A stretch of 64,000 bases of DNA from Streptomyces sp. NBC_00344 (GTDB taxonomy: Bacteria; Actinomycetota; Actinomycetes; Streptomycetales; Streptomycetaceae). Positions 62,761 through 64,000 of the stretch are shown one piece after another (the stretch's first letter is position 1; each line of letters begins with the position of its first letter). A program made the translations under genes and the position numbers. The DNA lies in the NCBI RefSeq assembly GCF_036088315.1, contig NZ_CP107996.1:3056501-3120500 (forward strand). Direction: 5' to 3'. The notes below the pieces were generated by a model. The model was not told the DNA's origin. It saw only the letters and a program-made list of their open reading frames with translations, and searched no databases.

Positions 62761-63225
62761 TCAGCCCGCAAGCCGCTTCTTCACCTCGGCGGCCACCCGG
62801 CCGCCCTCGGCCAGGCCCGCGACCTTCGGATTCACGATCTTCATGACGGCGCCCATCGCCCGCGGCCCCTCGGCGCCCGCCGCCTTCGCCTCGTCGACGG
62901 CCTGCGCGACGATCTCGCCCAGCTCGTCGTCGCTCAGCTGCTTCGGCAGGTAGGTGGCGAGCAGCTCGCCCTCGGCCTTCTCCCGTTCGGCGCTCTCGTG
63001 ACGACCGCCCTGCTCGAAAGCCTCGGCAGCCTCACGGCGCTTCTTCGCCTCCTTGGCGATCACCTTGATCACCTCGTCGTCGGAGAGCTCCCGCGCCGTC
63101 TTGCCCGAGACCTCTTCGTTGGTGATCGCGGAGAGGGTGAGCCGGAGCGTCGATGAGCGCAGCTCGTCGCGGGCCCTGATGGCCTCGGTGAGTTCTGCGT
63201 GCAGCTTGGACTTGAGCGTGGTCAT
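62761..63225 (-). CDS. GatB/YqeY-domain protein
   Basis: A 154-residue protein of the YqeY family, related to the C-terminal tRNA-binding domain of GatB. Typical segments are KLHAELTEAIRARDELRSSTLRL near the start (read here as two helices) and MGAVMKIVNPKVAG near the end, with YLPKQLSDDEL between them. The molecular role is uncertain; it is often placed with tRNA amidation by homology only. The ATG (TTLKSKLHAEL follows) is used in preference to an upstream frame that overlaps the phosphoesterase promoter. Confidence 0.88.
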   Translation of the reverse strand: MTTLKSKLHAELTEAIRARDELRSSTLRLTLSAITNEEVSGKTARELSDDEVIKVIAKEAKKRREAAEAFEQGGRHESAEREKAEGELLATYLPKQLSDDELGEIVAQAVDEAKAAGAEGPRAMGAVMKIVNPKVAGLAEGGRVAAEVKKRLAG

Positions 63226-63302
63226 GCGGCCCAGTGTCGCAGGTACCGGACCGCAGCCGCCCACGGATTTTGCCGCGGCCCGCCGTCTGCGACGATGGAC
63301 GC

Positions 63303-64000
63303 ATGCGCGCACGCTATGGGATCCCCCTCAAAGTCACCGCAGGAATCACGGCCGTTGGCGCGGCCGGCATCGCCTATGCCGCCGGCTTCGAGGCCCGCTC
63401 GTATCGTCTGAGGCGGGTGACCGTTCCGGTGCTCCCACCGGGCGCGAGGCCGCTGCGTGTCCTCCAGGTCTCCGACATCCACATGGTCGGGGGGCAGCGC
63501 AAGAAGCAGCGCTGGCTGCAGTCCCTGGCGGGCCTGCGCCCCGATTTCGTGGTCAACACCGGGGACAACCTCTCCGACCCGGAGGGTGTCCCCGAGGTCC
63601 TCGACGCCCTTGGGCCGCTGCTCGAGTTCCCCGGGGTCTACGTCTTCGGCTCGAACGACTACTACGGCCCCTCGTTCCGTAACCCGGCCCGCTATCTCCT
63701 CGAGAAGGTGCAGGGCAAGCACGGGCTGAACGGCAAGGACGCGGCGGTCAACGTCGTCCGCAACCCGTGGGAGGACATCCGGGACGGCTTCGACGCGGCG
63801 GGCTGGGTGAACCTCACCAACACCCGCGGCCGCCTGAAGCTCGACGGTCTGGAGATCGCCTTCACCGGCCTCGACGACCCGCACATCAAACGGGACCGCT
63901 ACGCCCAGGTCGCGGGCGGCCCCGAGGCGGGCGCCGACCTCTCCCTCGCAGTCGTCCACGCTCCCTACATCCGTGCCCTCGACGCGTTCACCGCGGACGG
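63303..64000 (+). CDS. Metallophosphoesterase, YkuE-like, truncated at the right edge
   Basis: The first 232 residues of a calcineurin-like phosphoesterase. An N-terminal hydrophobic segment (VTAGITAVGAAGIAYAAGFEA) may anchor it. VSDIHMV, VNTGDNLSD and FGSNDYYG are the metal-binding motifs D-x-H, G-D-N and G-N-D/H-like; VVHAPYIR begins the next histidine motif. The gene runs off the window. In M. tuberculosis the same family (Rv3683) follows ponA2. The substrate is unknown. Confidence 0.9.
   Translation, partial: MRARYGIPLKVTAGITAVGAAGIAYAAGFEARSYRLRRVTVPVLPPGARPLRVLQVSDIHMVGGQRKKQRWLQSLAGLRPDFVVNTGDNLSDPEGVPEVLDALGPLLEFPGVYVFGSNDYYGPSFRNPARYLLEKVQGKHGLNGKDAAVNVVRNPWEDIRDGFDAAGWVNLTNTRGRLKLDGLEIAFTGLDDPHIKRDRYAQVAGGPEAGADLSLAVVHAPYIRALDAFTAD

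Overview
The DNA is about 70% G+C, with GTG/ATG starts, ATGA/GTGA gene overlaps and long perfect-stem terminators. The gene set (bldG, wblA, TopA with a lysine-rich tail, an MFS-like/thymidylate kinase fusion) points to Streptomyces or a very close relative. From about 12 kb to the right edge the gene order matches, as recalled from memory, the S. coelicolor block around SCO3540-SCO3581 and, more loosely, M. tuberculosis Rv3644c-Rv3683. No alignment was run.

Region 1 (1-10,059) is the right-hand end of a specialised-metabolite cluster. A plus-strand operon encodes a fatty acyl-AMP ligase (cut by the left edge), two long acyl-CoA dehydrogenase-like proteins and an acyl carrier protein. A convergent minus-strand operon encodes a SyrP-like Fe(II)/2-oxoglutarate oxygenase, a free-standing peptidyl carrier protein, a free-standing adenylation domain and a LOG-type phosphoribohydrolase. 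MbtH and a cytochrome P450 are transcribed divergently. The likely logic is activation and desaturation of a fatty acyl chain on a carrier, plus loading and oxidation of one amino acid, for a lipopeptide or acylated amino acid whose remaining genes lie to the left.

Region 2 (10,147-12,042) holds a small membrane protein, a DUF4097-like protein and tRNA-Thr(CGT), which may mark the accessory/core border. Region 3 (12,151-30,716) is core: an exported peptidase-like lipoprotein, holB, the tmk fusion, topA, a methyltransferase, a lipoprotein, hppA, an RsbW-like protein with bldG, and an Hrq1/MrfA-type helicase.

Region 4 (30,601-36,137) is a Tad/Flp pilus-type secretion operon (Ssd/CpaE-like, CpaF, TadB, TadC, DUF4244 Flp-like, TadE, second TadE-like). 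It is followed by an HAD phosphatase linked to differentiation, a degenerate Fic-like protein and a CooC/ParA-type ATPase. Region 5 (40,128-53,454) covers metabolism and stress: a SulP transporter/carbonic anhydrase fusion, acsA, nhaA, a holin-like membrane protein, an alpha/beta hydrolase, a GH4 glycosidase, a MarP-like protease, a CoA-type NUDIX hydrolase and nth.

Region 6 (53,776-64,000) holds crp, a metallo-beta-lactamase-fold hydrolase, a NUDIX hydrolase, RidA, DUF4177, two ArsA-like ATPases, wblA, a bifunctional penicillin-binding protein, a GatB/YqeY protein and a metallophosphoesterase cut by the right edge. Several genes here (bldG, the HAD protein, crp, wblA) are development regulators in Streptomyces.
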